Below are positions 1 to 12,200 of a stretch of 64,000 nucleotides of DNA, in pieces. Under the pieces are notes generated by a model. That model was given only the letters and a program-made list of their open reading frames with translations. It did not search any database and had not been told where the DNA came from. This stretch comes from Omphalotus guepiniiformis (lineage: Eukaryota > Basidiomycota > Agaricomycetes > Agaricales > Omphalotaceae), in NCBI GenBank assembly GCA_028554645.1, contig JAQOOI010000076.1, positions 806,001 to 870,000 of the forward strand. Direction: 5' to 3'. The position numbers were made by a program, and so were the translations under genes. Numbering within the stretch: the stretch's first letter is position 1; every line of letters begins with the position of its first letter.

Positions 1-1
1 A

Positions 2-115
2 GGAGCCACTTATTCCAGGCTTTTGGAAGGCTTCAATTTGCCTCGCTATTCATGGAAGGCCGTGCGAGATGATGTGCGTAGACTTTCAGAGAAGGACAGG
101 AGTGCACAAGATTGA
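2..115 (+). CDS. Possible 3' end of a gene entering from the left
   Basis: From base 2 a frame stays open for 37 codons and ends at TGA (113-115). The peptide contains YSRLLEGFNLPRYSWKAV and a charged tail with RRLSEKDRS, and looks more protein-like than the other two frames. I do not recognise the family. The piece is too short for coding statistics, and no splice acceptor could be tied to it because the window begins here. It may be chance; the bases to the left would settle it. Confidence 0.3.
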   Translation, partial: GATYSRLLEGFNLPRYSWKAVRDDVRRLSEKDRSAQD

Positions 116-285
116 TAGGTATTGGAACGACGTCTATTTCATCAACTAGCCATAATCATTCCTGGTGCATACACCTGACGGATCCAGAGCACTGGCTGTA
201 GTATATCTACAATTTAGAAAGCGCTCAGGTATGTAATATGATTGAATTCGAATATCGTACAATTCTGCTCCTACTACTGCATTTA

Positions 286-1748
286 TCAAAGGTTGCACAT
301 CGTGAGGTGTGGCGCGCAAACGCCTTTACTCATTGTTAATGGTATGTTTCGGATGTTACTGACCATGCTCACCGTGTAAAAATAAGCGCCTCCGCTCAGA
401 ATCATAAACAGCCGAAGTCGACCCGGAGGCTATCTTACCATCGTCCTCAAAAACCTAGCATGAATGGTCAGAATGATCATAGCAGGCATGTGTATATGCG
501 TACCTTTTCCACCTTATATTTCTCTCCATAAAATGAGGAGGGTCCTGTGTTCACGCTGACCTTCCATGCACATCCAGAAGCTGGTCGCTCAGGATGATCC
601 ATATGTGCTGTCATCTCAGCTCCTTTCGGAAACCCTACAATTCGAGCGACTTGAGATTGCAGATTACAGACAGAACGTTAAGACTCACCAGCCAACCATA
701 CGTAACCGTCATTGTCGATAGCGACATTGTCCAGGAAAGTTCCTTTTTATTAACATGAGTGGTTGTATCAGGCGCTCACCATTAGACAACCGTTACCTAG
801 CGGTATAACATCGGTCAAGACCAAAGAGTCGTCTTCCTGTTTCTCGAAAATGCTGAGTTTCTTCCCCAAAGTGCTTGCTACGTAGACGGTGTCATTGACC
901 GCTTTTGCGATACCGTTGCTGCTCAGCATATCTGGGACCGCTATTTTACAACCCTGGTCGACTTGACAGTAACCCACGGACGACGAAGGAAATAAGCCAG
1001 CTCTTATGGACCGTCCCTGTGATAAATAAGTATGATCGTTCGCGCCAAGAGGTCAATATCTAATTCTTACGAAACCAGTTTTGTAGTCGTTGTCGTTAGT
1101 GAAATAGAATCTCTTGCCGTCAGAAAAGCCAGCGATGTCATTGGGACATATAATCGCAGGATCTTCGACCGTCCTTAGATGTATCAGGCTCTTTGCCGAA
1201 ACTGTCGTCTTGAAAACTTCAATGACGGAGTCCGCCCCAACCTTACTGGCGTCTTGGCCGTCTGCTGGGGGACGATGGTTTACCAAGTACACGAACAACT
1301 CGCTAGGGTCAGAGGACGAAGGAACGACGTCCATGCCATGAACATTTAGCACCGAGTCGAAACTCTCTAAAGCTAGTCGTGTGACTTGAGATGTGTTGGG
1401 ATCAAAAGTGGCGATATAGTCGGTCTTGCTGGCCTTGACTAGGTGCCCCACAGCAGGAAGCCAATTGACTCGAGATTCGGGACTGGAGCATGCGAGATAC
1501 AGAATACCCGAAGGCTGGTGTAAAACAAGTTCTGCATATTGATCAGTAAAAGTGTTTGCGGGGTAATGCCATGACCCACTCTCGCAAGCTTGGAGATCTG
1601 CTATTTTCGAACAGTCAGACTCCTTTAACCCAAATGGCTGCACAGTATAGAATAAACCAAGTCCATCCACAAGTGGAGAGAGATAAATCTGGTAGATTCC
1701 GGCAAAAAGTGCGAAGAGGATACCCAAGATGGTCAGTTTTAGTGACAT
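286..1748 (-). CDS. Paraoxonase/arylesterase-like six-bladed propeller hydrolase, membrane-anchored
   Basis: Member of the calcium-dependent paraoxonase/arylesterase (PON) superfamily, whose enzymes hydrolyse lactones, aryl esters or organophosphates. The N-terminus (MSLKLTILGILFALFAGIYQ) is a hydrophobic signal anchor. Family-like motifs follow in order: HGMDV and LFVYLVNHR near residues 140-160, PNDI, RFYFTNDND, then SSSVGYC in the second exon and LDNVAIDNDGYVWLAG in the third. The Asn and Asp residues of NDI, TNDND and DNV are at calcium-ligand positions in the family. The first intron is 1070-1017, restoring KTGF-GRSIRAGLF. Further short exons lead to VCAPHLTMCNL and a stop at 286-288. 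Total length is about 400 residues, slightly longer than animal PONs. The real substrate in fungi is unknown. The exact borders of the last three exons are less certain. Confidence 0.8.
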
Positions 1749-2641
1749 GTGGAGACGTAACAGAGATGTTTATTTCGAAATCCTTGAATTATTTAATAAT
1801 ATTAAACATACTGCCAATTGGACAGAGAGAGATCTGAACATTCCCACGAGTCAGCTTCCAAAATGCGATCACCTACGGACGACTACCCCTGGCAAAGCGA
1901 CAATCGTTTTCCAGACACGTCTGATATTCATGCGCCAAGCGGTAAACTCTGCGCCAATCCATCCCCATGCCTACGTAATGCGTAAGACTACCAAGTTGGG
2001 ACGATTCGTCTCAGAGACGTTTAGCCCAACAACTTGTCAGGGAGCCCAGGGGAGCCCTGGTTGCTCAAGTGGTTGTCAGAGCCGGATTAGAGAGTCGAAA
2101 GAGTCTACTTTCAATGCAGGAGGATAGATATGAATCGTAATGACCGATGTGCCTGATCCGTCCGATCAACGTACTGGTAGTGTCCTAGTATGACTTCAAG
2201 TTCAATGCAAGAATGCTGGGTTTCGGAAGTGATGATGATCATGCGCAGTTCAAAGCTGAAACACGAATAGATCATAGAATACGATAGAAACGGATTTCGA
2301 TGGAAAGGTATAACATTCAACAGCCGGGGACAAGCATGGCTCAAAAAGACAGGCACAAATACACGATAGTTGTAAAGAAACTGCACGAATTCGCATGACA
2401 ACAGTTATCCACGGATAAGAGCAGAAGAAAACAGATGAAAGCAGATGAAAGCAGATATAAGTGCAAGTTTGACGAGTCTCGGTGACAGAATAATATAAAT
2501 ATCCCGGCGGCAGGACGCACGTGACAAAGGGACAAAGTTTCGCGTTTCTGCTGATCCGCCCCGACATTGATTTTAGGCCTTATTCAGCAGGAGGTTTCTC
2601 TGCTCCTTCCTTCACTTCACTTTCTTCTGTCCCTTTGCTGT
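1749..2641. other. Intergenic region between divergent genes
   Basis: 893 bp between the start of the paraoxonase-like gene and the start of the transcription factor. Several frames are open for 90-130 codons, but none has a recognisable domain or splice pattern. The right end holds an imperfect 10-bp tandem repeat and a CACGTG palindrome (2518-2523) about 120 bp upstream of the transcription factor start. It probably contains both promoters. Confidence 0.6.
2431..2460. repeat. Imperfect 10-bp tandem repeat, about three copies
   Basis: Three adjacent 10-bp units are seen at 2431-2440, 2441-2450 and 2451-2460, sharing the core CAGATGAAA, with the last copy diverged at its 3' end. It lies about 180 bp upstream of the transcription factor start codon. 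Its function is unknown. Confidence 0.7.
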
Positions 2642-5600
2642 ATGCAAAGCTCATCTTCATATACTAACAATCCTCCGGGAATCTCAACATCTCAAAGACA
2701 TCCATCTACTGCTTCTCCTGTGTCCTCCTACAATGCCGATTCCTCCTCCCGCAACTCCCTCAAGAGGCGCAGAATAGATAGAGCTTGCGACTTATGTCGA
2801 CGCAGGAAGACGAAATGTGACGGTCCCAAAATGTCTGACAATATATGCTCCAATTGCATCCAGAGTCGTAAAGCTTGTACCTATCTGTGCGTCCTTTACA
2901 ATCTTACCATTTGAAATATAGCTCACCTGGACGTTTCAGAGAGGCTTCCAAGCCTAGGGGCCCGCCGAAAGCGTAAGTTGCCCAATCCTTTGTTCCTGGT
3001 CTGTAAGTTACCCATTCATGTCTTAGATACGTGACGGGACTCGAGGACAGACTGGAAAGAATGGAGGCGATCTTGAAGCAGGTGAGTAGGCGTACCAGCC
3101 ATCTACGCACCAGGAGCAATATTTGTTCGTACGGTCCGCTCAGGCGTTACTCTAAATGGATTTCGGATCGTTACCCATAGTCTCTGACCAAACTACTTGT
3201 TTAGTTGCGTCCCGATCAGGATTTTTCGGATGAGTTGGGTCCTTCGGTGATTCGAGATTCCTGGAAAGATCTTGAAGCCCGACCTTCTTCCAGAGAAGAT
3301 TCTGCTTCCAATTCTCGTTCCCATTCTCGAATTGGACAGGCGTCTTCTTCTAATGTCTCAAACTCTCGCTCTCCTCATCGCTCTCCTCTTTATAGTGGCA
3401 CACCCCTTCCAGTGTCATCACATTTGGCGATAAGCTTTGATGAAAGTTCTAGTCGCAGCAAATCTAGACATCGAAGGTCACGCCAAGATCAACACCTCAT
3501 TGGAAAATCAGATGAGGAATCTGCGTCTTCTGAATATTCCTACTCATCGGATACAGACGACCTTATAGACGACTTTGAGAATGGCATGCGGCGCCTGACA
3601 CTCCACACACACGGTCCACAGCCCGATGAACCACACGCTCGTTTTCACGGGCAAACTAGTTCGATGAAACTGATTGACGCAACACGGAAATACAAGCAAC
3701 AGCACTTGATGGAAACGACTGAATATGTCGGTGGAAGTGGGGAATCAAGCTCTTCTGCCACCAACTCTTCTCCAAGTCCTGCAGCCTCTTTAAATTCTAT
3801 GCGTCGCCCTCAGTTCTGGCGTTCTTGCCGAGTACGTAACATTGGCTTCACTGCGCGTATTCTCTCACTTGACCGTTCGTTTTTCTAGTGGGAGCTAGTC
3901 TATGAAGGCCTCCATGTCGATTCCCCAGAACTGTTGGACTCGGTTCTCAAACGTTTCCCTCCTGAAGATCTAGCGGAGCACCTTATTGAGCTTTACTTCC
4001 GACACATCAACCCTTACTTTCCTCTCCTTCATCGCCCAACCTTTGAAAAACAATGGAAAGAAGGCTTACAAAACGATAACATTTGGTTTGCGTGTGTGTC
4101 GGCCTCGATGTTCGCAGTGGCAAGCCGATGGAGTGATGATCCGCGTGTTCTGCCTCGGGAGGCGTACAAGCCAGGAACTGACCTATTGGATTGGAGCCTA
4201 TCGGGATGGAATTTCTTCTTGATTGGTCTAGGTCAGTTTTTGTTATTGACTTTTATTGCGTATTCATATTGACTTGGAGTTTCCCAGACATCCATCGGGC
4301 GCGCCGTTCTCTGCTATATCCTGCCACTCTATTTGAAGTGCAGACTTTTACTGTGACTATTTAGCTCTCGTTTCCTATTTTTTAATGCTTACGGACATTG
4401 CTCAGCTTCTGGCGATGTATTTGAGAGGTACTGTGGATGAACCTGTCGGCTGGACATTTGTCAGTATCGGTATTCGGAAGGCTCAAGATGTCGGTGCACA
4501 CCGCAAGACCGTGTACAGTAAGGATCTCAGTGCCGACGACGAGCTGTGGAAGCGTGCGTTTTGGCTACTGGTTGCATTTGATCGCGTTGGAAGTGCATCT
4601 TTGGGTCGAGCATGCGGGACCTACGAGGAAGAGTGAGCCCAGACTTTTGTATGACTCATTCACCACGCTGAGCCTCTGTAGTTTCGACCTTGATTTCCCT
4701 CTGGATGTCGACGACGAGTATTGGAACATGTCAGATCCCGCTGCGGCCTTTCAACAACCTCCAGGCGTTCCCTCCAAGATTTCGGCCTTCATATTGTGGA
4801 TCAAATTGACTCAAATCATTGCATTCATTCTTCGGACATTGGTGTGTAGCTTTCATTTTTGTCTAGTGTCGTCTATCGTTGACAAGTTTGTAGTACGCAC
4901 TTGGTCCCTCAAAGCTCTTTTTAGAGCGGCTTCCCATGCCTGATTCCGAAGCCATTGTCAAACAGCTCGATGACGTTATGTCCGAGTGGATGAACTCCGT
5001 GCCAGATCATCGTAAGCTGCTTGGTTCACATTATTTATATGTTTCGCTTATAATTGTGGAAGTCAAATGGTCAATAAAAATTGATGACCCCGTTTTGTTC
5101 AACCAAGCTGCTATGTTGTATACGACGTTCTACTGGGCGCAGATGCTTGTACATCGGCCGTTCATTTCGTGCCCTCGGAGAACGCCCTCGGAGCTGAAGA
5201 GCAACGGGCGCATATCTCTACACTCGTCGGCCTTACCGATCTGCAGTCATGCAGCTAAATCATGTGCTCGTATCATCGAGGCTCAGATGCAGCGTGCAAT
5301 CTGCAGTGTTCCCAATCTCATTAACGCTGCCCATGTATCTGCCGGCATCCTTATCATCAATCTTTGGGAATTGAAGGTCAAAGAGAAGCTTCAACTCACA
5401 AATCCATTGGAGGATATCAAGCCGCTGTATGTTCAGCCAATCGAGTCTCTCAGGGGTGACATAGACATTTTGATGAGCGCGCTGGAATGGGCAGAACCCC
5501 GGTTTTCGAACTTGACTGGCTGGCTGTAAGTCTTCAATTCTTTCGCTCTCGACATTAATCTTGAATGAATCTTACAGACAACAGCTTCGAAAGTCTCTGC

Positions 5601-6464
5601 CTGGTGCGGACATAGATCGTCGTCCTTCAGCATCAGATATTTTGGGTGATAGCACTCAATATTCTGCAAGAGGCAGGCTACCTTTCAGTTTGCCAGGATC
5701 ATCACGTCAAGCACTCGAAACTCAAAACCCTTGGCAATGGGAAGTTCCCTCCTTGCATTTTCCCTCCTCCTCCTCATGGGACTCTACACTCCACCCTCCT
5801 ATTGAAAATCATACATTTAGTCGAACCATACCACTTAGTACAAGTTCTCATTCTGTTCCCACTACCGACCGTATTCAGCACGAACTGTACCATCGCGACT
5901 GTGATCCGGTCTCGCTCAGACACGAGGCACCAAACATGTACCCAAATTTGCAAAGAGCAACTTCTTTTTGGCCATCGCCTGAACTATCGTCTTCTTCTTT
6001 TCCAGCTTCTACTGGAAACAGCTACTCAGAATTGAGATCTCACAATGCCTCAGAGCGCGGGCTTCCGTTCATCAGCTCATTGCGACGGTCGTCTTCAAAC
6101 TCCCTACGGTCTCTGCATCTACCGGAAGGATCCGAGGCTTCTCATACAGGCCAGTCAAGACCGTCTCATACCGTTTACAGAGGACAAAGTATTCCTGATA
6201 TGCGAGATGTGTATCAGCAACAGCTTCCTACCTCAGATACGCGTTCTACCCCTACAGCATATGATAGACGGGATGTCCGGTAGGCAAATCTTTGTGTCAT
6301 TCGATTCTAAACTGACACTCTCAAATCACAGGAGTGCCGAATGGGAAAGGTATCACTTTCCCGATGTCAATTTTCTTCGTGAAAGCAACGATCGCGCGTC
6401 TTGGGACCATTCGCAAAGCTACGCAGAGTCTGCCCCTTCCCATAACCGTCGAATGCAGTATTAG
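2642..6464 (+). CDS. Zn2Cys6 fungal transcription factor with fungal-specific activator domain
   Basis: Nuclear DNA-binding regulator of about 1,070 residues, in about eleven exons. The start at 2642 (MQSSSSYT) precedes a Ser-rich segment. The binuclear zinc cluster is Cys49, 52, 59, 69, 72 and 79 (CX2CX6CX9CX2CX6C), preceded by basic KRRRIDRA. Two tiny exons then give EASKPRGPPKA and a dimerisation coiled coil, YVTGLEDRLERMEAILKQ. After a long Ser/Arg-rich linker (3205-3831) comes the fungal_trans domain: PWEL-like RWELVYEG, INPYFPLLHRPTFEKQW, SIGIRKAQDVGAHRK, WLLVAFDRVGSASLGR and DFDLDFPLDVDDEYW. The C-terminus (from 5579) is a Ser-rich disordered tail ending RRMQY. Its organisation resembles the xylanolytic-activator-type group of basidiomycete regulators. 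The target genes cannot be read from the sequence. Confidence 0.9.
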
Positions 6465-6967
6465 CTGAAGTTCTGAACTGCCTTTCAACACATCTATTCG
6501 CAATTTGTACTTCCTAGATTCATTTCGACGTTCACAGCTCTCAATCGAATCATTTGTACGCATACCTTACTTTGCTATAACTTTAGTATATCATTATTAA
6601 CGCTGTATCCTGTAACTACTGTGCTGTGTATATTCCAAATCTCGAATGTTTGTCAAACAGTTGCGAATCTTTCATACACAGAGGTCTCTAGTGGCCACTG
6701 ATACCTGGCAACGTACAGAAGAAAGTTCAGTGGCTGTCAATCTTGGCAAGATAATAGTTTCGAGTGGAAAAACGGTTGATACATTAGACGGGCTCAAGTA
6801 CATCGCCACAGAAGATCAAGATGACCAGCACGGGTCACATTTCACAGCCTATATAGCATAGATAGCATGTGTATAGAAATACAGTGGGTCATTAAGCAAG
6901 TAGAGAAGCATTACACGAGTAGGGGACAAATGGTCATCAGAACAAAAACAGCGACGAGCAAACAAGG
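6465..6967. other. Intergenic region between convergent genes
   Basis: 503 bp between two gene ends that face each other, so it should hold both 3' untranslated regions and polyadenylation sites. The short open frames on either strand show no domain. I see no RNA gene and no repeat. Confidence 0.6.
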
Positions 6968-7983
6968 TCACTCACGTAGGACGGCGTTTATGCAACCGTC
7001 ATTTTCAGGATTGTTCGTGATCTGGGCATATTTCCCGAACACAACCTTACCACCAGCAGTTACCATACCAAGCTCGGAAACATTTACTTCTATAACTGTG
7101 CCTTTTGTCATGACACCGAGCTGCGTGTACATGGGAGATTGTGGGTTTTTCTTTACGCCGAGAATCTGCAACTGGAAGGTTGCTTTTAGGTCAGCTGAAA
7201 AGAACGAAATGAATTGTCAATGCGACACGGTGACAAAGACAACAGTGGTAGCGTACGATGTGTAACATTTGCTTTTTTGTAGCGTAAAGCCATAGGCCTC
7301 ACGAATCTCTCCATCTTCACTGGCTTCCTTGTAAATCCTTCCCCCACAAACGTCGCCTTTGTGACCATCCGCTTCCACGACTTGCTCTTACTCTTCCCAG
7401 TCTTCATCACCTTGAACATCTCATCCTCTGCAATCCCCCGAACCTTGGGTAATGGCACAGCATACTTGGCTGCCTTATCCTTCCTCTTCTGCTTGATGGC
7501 GCTTGACAATGCTTTGGCATCCTTCTGGCCCTCACGGTCTAGCAAATATGTAGGCAGAGCGCCGTCAGGAACTGCTGAAGAGTCGGCTTGCTTGACATTT
7601 CGTTCGTCATGTGCTTTAAGAGTCTTTTTGAGCTGCACTTTTTCGGCATGGCGTTTAGCATGAAGTAACTTGGCTTTGATACCGAAAGCTTTCTGTGCAG
7701 TAGCTGACGATTTGTGAGCTGCGCGTGCCTCTCGTTTACGCCTGGAGTGAGAATCATTGGATAAAACGTTCGATGTGAAAATGACCCGACGTACTTGCGC
7801 TCGAAGTAATCTAACCGTCGACCATGTCGCTTGATATGCTCCTCAATATACTCGTTCTGAAGATCTGACGTGAGCTCTTTCAAGATAGCGCACGTCTAGC
7901 GGCTTGTGTATTACCTGAGGCTATATAGATTGAAGTAAAATCAGCACAAGCAGTTGAGGGAAATAAGATAATTTTCCTACCAT
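6968..7983 (-). CDS. NSA2: Ribosome biogenesis protein NSA2 (60S assembly factor)
   Basis: NSA2 is a nucleolar factor needed for 27S pre-rRNA processing and 60S subunit maturation. The protein is 260 residues, the usual family length, and shows the hallmarks [71 protein letters not shown] and [18 protein letters not shown]. Exons are 7983-7981 (ATG only), 7920-7915 (CCTCAG), 7856-7795, 7741-7257 and 7194-6968. They total 783 nt and restore the conserved start M-PQ-NEYIE. The family normally ends in VLLV; here the frame reads VLRE and stops at 6968, unless a further intron begins at GTGAGT just before the stop. It shares a short promoter with YIP1. Confidence 0.97.
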
Positions 7984-8128
7984 GAAGTGAGAATATGGAA
8001 GTAAAAGCTGAGGCTATAGCCAAACAACAGACAGCGAAATATCGACTGCAGGGGCACGTGATTTACAGCCAGCGTGTCCGACCAGGAACTTGAACTTGAA
8101 GCTGCGGAAGTCGATAAGTTTTGTTTCA
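7984..8128. promoter_or_regulatory. Bidirectional promoter between NSA2 and YIP1
   Basis: Only 145 bp separate the two divergent start codons. The interval holds a perfect CACGTG palindrome at 8055-8060, the core recognised by bHLH factors in fungi. Transcription start sites cannot be read from the sequence, and no TATA box stands out. Confidence 0.5.
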
Positions 8129-9068
8129 ATGTGGCAAGACAATGCATATGGCACTTCCTCCCAGAATTCCTACTATGCTCAACAGCCCCAGGATCAGCCT
8201 CTTCAGTTTTACTCCCCAGCGTCCGCTGCAGTCGATCCAAATTTCTATCCTGGCTCGCGACCAAGTCTAGACGGAAGTGTGGCTGCTCAGGGAAATATAG
8301 CCCAGGTTGGCGTGTCGGGCTATGGGGGGAACATACAGTCTGCAGGTGGATGGTGGACCGCTTTCGGAACGGGCGGGTTCGAAGGTGAACCGCCGTTGTT
8401 AGAAGGTATTCCTCACAAGATATCCTGGTCTTGAACAGCATTCTTATTTTGTTCTTTCAAAGAACTTGGAATAAATTTCTCTCACATACGGCTTAAATCA
8501 ATGACTGTGTTGAATCCTCTCAGTGGCGTCGACGAGCACATTATGGACGATGCAGATCTGGCTGGCCCGATTTTATTCGTCTTCTGTTTTGGAATATTTC
8601 TTCTTTTTGTGAGTGTCCTAGAACCTGCTCTCACAAGTCTACTTGTTCATCTATAGAGGCACACCAGTCTGGCAAACCTAATTTCGGATACATATACGGA
8701 GTTGGTCTTTTTGGTTCCATTTCAATATATACACTCCTCAACCTCATGGCCGAGAAAGCAATTGACGCCTACCGCGTAACTTCTGTACTGGGGTACTGCC
8801 TGCTTCCTATGGTAGGTGTAGGCGCCTTAAGTGTGATGATGACTCTAGAGTATGTGGTCTGTTCTAAACATACAGCAATGACTGACTCCAAATCAGTGAC
8901 CTCTTTGGCTATATACTTGCTTCTATTTCCATCCTATGGTGCACCTACTCCGCATCGGGCATATTTGTAGCGGTGTTGCGAATGTCCGACCAGCGGCTTT
9001 TGGTGGCTTATCCTGTTGGTCTTTTATATGGTTGCTTTGCTCTCCTCAGCGTGTTCAGCGGAAAATAG
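8129..9068 (+). CDS. YIP1: YIP1/YIPF5-type Golgi membrane protein
   Basis: Yip1 proteins bind Ypt/Rab GTPases and act in ER-to-Golgi vesicle formation. The model is 261 residues from four exons: 8129-8405, 8463-8608, 8659-8849 and 8897-9068. The N-terminal third is a Gln/Tyr/Pro-rich cytosolic region. The membrane domain starts with PPLLEELGINFSHI, DDADLAGPILFVFCFG and SGKPNFGYIYGVG, the signature of the family. About five hydrophobic segments follow, and the protein ends SVFSGK with the C-terminus at the membrane. The start at 8129 (MWQDNAYG) is the first ATG giving the full cytosolic domain. The acceptor at 8658 (TAGAG) is chosen over 8656 because it keeps the frame. Confidence 0.95.
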
Positions 9069-9202
9069 GGTACAAAAGAAACCAACTATGTAAGACTATA
9101 TGACTAACTTTCTCGTGAATTAAAGAATATTACGTGCACGCCTATATGAGTATACAATATACAACTAGAACTACTAATACTATACATTACTATTTACTAT
9201 TA

Positions 9203-12200
9203 CTATCCTGCCAGCAGCTGCTTGCTGTATAAATTGAGCAGTGCCTCCATAATCTCTTCAAGAGGTGCTGTCGCATATTCGTGCACGTACTGCGGCAGTG
9301 AGTCTTCTAAACTGAAACCAGCCTTTTTCATGAAGAAGGGATGCATCACATCTGGTGTAGCATCTCCAAGCTGTTTCATCGTCAACCGTTCGATACGCCG
9401 GTTACCTGGCTCGTAAATAAGAGCCGAAGATTCCCCTTGATTGCTCATCGGGGCGGTGCCTAGCTCCTCATCTGCAGTGTGCGGAGCTTGCGACGCTTGT
9501 CGAGAAGGAGGTGCAGGTGTTTCTGGTAAGGTAAAGGATACATTGATTGCAGAGGGGGATCGGATAGTGTACGGCGACAAAGGAGGTGCTGGGGAAAACG
9601 GTCGAGATACAGTGGCAGACTTGGGGCCATCATCCAAGTTCAACGGTTCCGGGACTTTCTTGCGAGTGACTCCGACAGATGTAGTCACTGTCCGCCATTC
9701 TGCGGTTGCTTTGACTTGATCCATCTCCCTGGCAAGCGTTTTACGCAGTACTGTCAACCAGGAATACAAGCCAACGTTGAGTGTGATGTAAATGTCCTCT
9801 GTACGCTCGAGACCGCCAGTGCGAAGGAACTGACTATCAAAATCGTAGTGAAGTCTTCGGCGAGTCGTTTCCCTGCGTTCTTCACTCGTCATATGTATTT
9901 TCATGGAGGGTAAACCAACGATGTCTGCACTACTCGCATCCTTGAGCAAATCATCCAACCATTTTCTCCCGTCCGAAATTTCGGTACTGGGTGGCATGAT
10001 AGCATGTCCAAGTTGTGTAAATCGGGATATTTTCATCGAAGTGAACGAGAGCCGAATATCTCTAGTTGCTTCGGACTCAACAAGACGATCAAGTCGTCCG
10101 CGAACATTTCGTCCGACAAATTGAGCCACTTCAGCATCGGCCATTGTTCGAGGAAATACAACCAAACGGAGATGATCCAGTCCGAGCCTCATGTTCTGTT
10201 TGATAGTGTATATCAAGGTCGGATCTGCTTCCTTGAAACGTGTTCGTGCAGAGTGAATCATTGCCTCTGCTACAGCTGATAGCGGGTTGTCAGGCTTCGG
10301 TGCCCTTGAAATCCGGAAGGTCTTCGACTCCCGACTCGCACCAGCCCGTTGTGCCTCTAGGTTGGCTTTGAATTTATTTGCATACGAGAGCAACTTGGGG
10401 ATAGTACCGACAGTTGCAATCACAACAACTTCTGGGCTTTTGACAGTGAAGGATAGCTGAAGAGGACGAGCATTCTGACGGGATGGTAGTGTCATTGACC
10501 AATCGTCTGAAATCTCGACTTTCAGAGGCTCAGCGCTATCATACTCGAATATCAGGATCTCTCAAATGCTGCGTGATAGTCAGATACTCACCGATAATGT
10601 AAGAGTTTTTGATAGTCGGACTCTAACATCACTATGAGAGGTCCGCTGGTCATGCGAAGCTCCAGCATGCGATCATAATGAACGTCCACTTGTGGGTTTT
10701 CTGTCCTCCGAATAGTTTGGAAAACAAAATTCGAGACATTCGCATGGCCGGCAACATTCCCTTTCGCTGCTATTGCCACATCACCAACCACGAACGAAAG
10801 CTCGCTGAACGATTCGGTCAACTTGGATCTTAGTACCGAATTTTTGAGGTGTAACACCACCGTGCTTATCGACTGGCCGAGATCAATGTCTAATTTTATT
10901 TGTCGTATGCGAATGAGAACAGCAGTGGTGAACTCTTGCTTGGCAGCTGCGGTTGTCGAGGTGCTCGAGGCGGCCTTGCCATGAGATTCGGCAAGTGCTG
11001 TGCTGTTTCCATTGAACACCGGGATTCGATCTAGCCAAACCGCCTTGAAACAGAGTATATCTTGCAATCGGGAGAACCGAACACCTCCCAAAAACTCCGT
11101 TTCTAAGGCCAGAGAGATAGAACTGACGGTTCGCCCAGTTTCGACATCACTTTTCGCGAAGGTAACAGAGAACGCCAGGTTTCGAGCATCTAATTGGACA
11201 CAGTCTTCGCTCAGGAATCCGTGCTTCAGGCCTACGGTCAAGCCACCGACACTTCCTGTAAATGTGACCTTCCGTGCGCCCGGTGATGCGTTAATTACGA
11301 ATCCTCCACTGTCCCAGTTAAGACCTGCTACAACATTGACGTCCGGATGGCAAGTCAGCTCCAACTTCGATTGATCAATACGCAGACTGAAACTGATCTG
11401 AAGACTAGAGGGTGATGCGCTGACATCGGGCACCGTAGGCGCAGAAAGTGTATCTTCTACGGTCGCGGCCAATAGCGGTGGCCGATGGACAGTTCGAAGC
11501 CTGGTCTCTACGAGGGTCATTACTTCGGTGACGAAGCATAGAAGTGTCGGCCTGAGTGTATTGTGACTCGAGTGGACTGTGCTCTTGAACATCAGAATTG
11601 ATGGTTCCACGTCTCGCCCAGCACGAGGTTGTCGAGGAGGTACAGCACGATACTCGGTCCAAACTGAAACTACAGGAAGATTAAACACCTCAGCACCAAC
11701 ATCACCTATCGGCTGGTCAGGCTTGTCCCAAACCCCTGAGTATGCTCTAGCCCGGGAAGAATTAGAAACCTCTGCGCTGTATATGCACACCTTTCCGCTA
11801 AGAAATGTCAAAGAAGCAAAGAAATTAGACGTAGGAAGATGCGTCGTTTTTCTCCTTTGCATATTTTCGGCTTCGGAGCTCTGATTTGTGCTTGACCCTG
11901 CGCGAGGAAGACTGGCCGTAAGTTTCGCCATTCGTTCCTTGCCTTTTCGATATACATCGAATAAAGAGAAGACATAGTCTGGGATAGTGGAATCCAAGTC
12001 CAAAATAAAGCCGCTCACGGTCGCCTTCACGAAGACTTCGCTCGACGTTGCGGATCTCAAAGATTTCAACTGAGCTGTCATTTCGGGATAGAGAAGTCGA
12101 TTCCGCGTTTCATGTTTATCGCCACAGAAATCTTCGGGAACAGATTGCCGAAAACTGTGACTGCTCAGCAGGATTCCAACCGAAAATTTATGTATACTCT

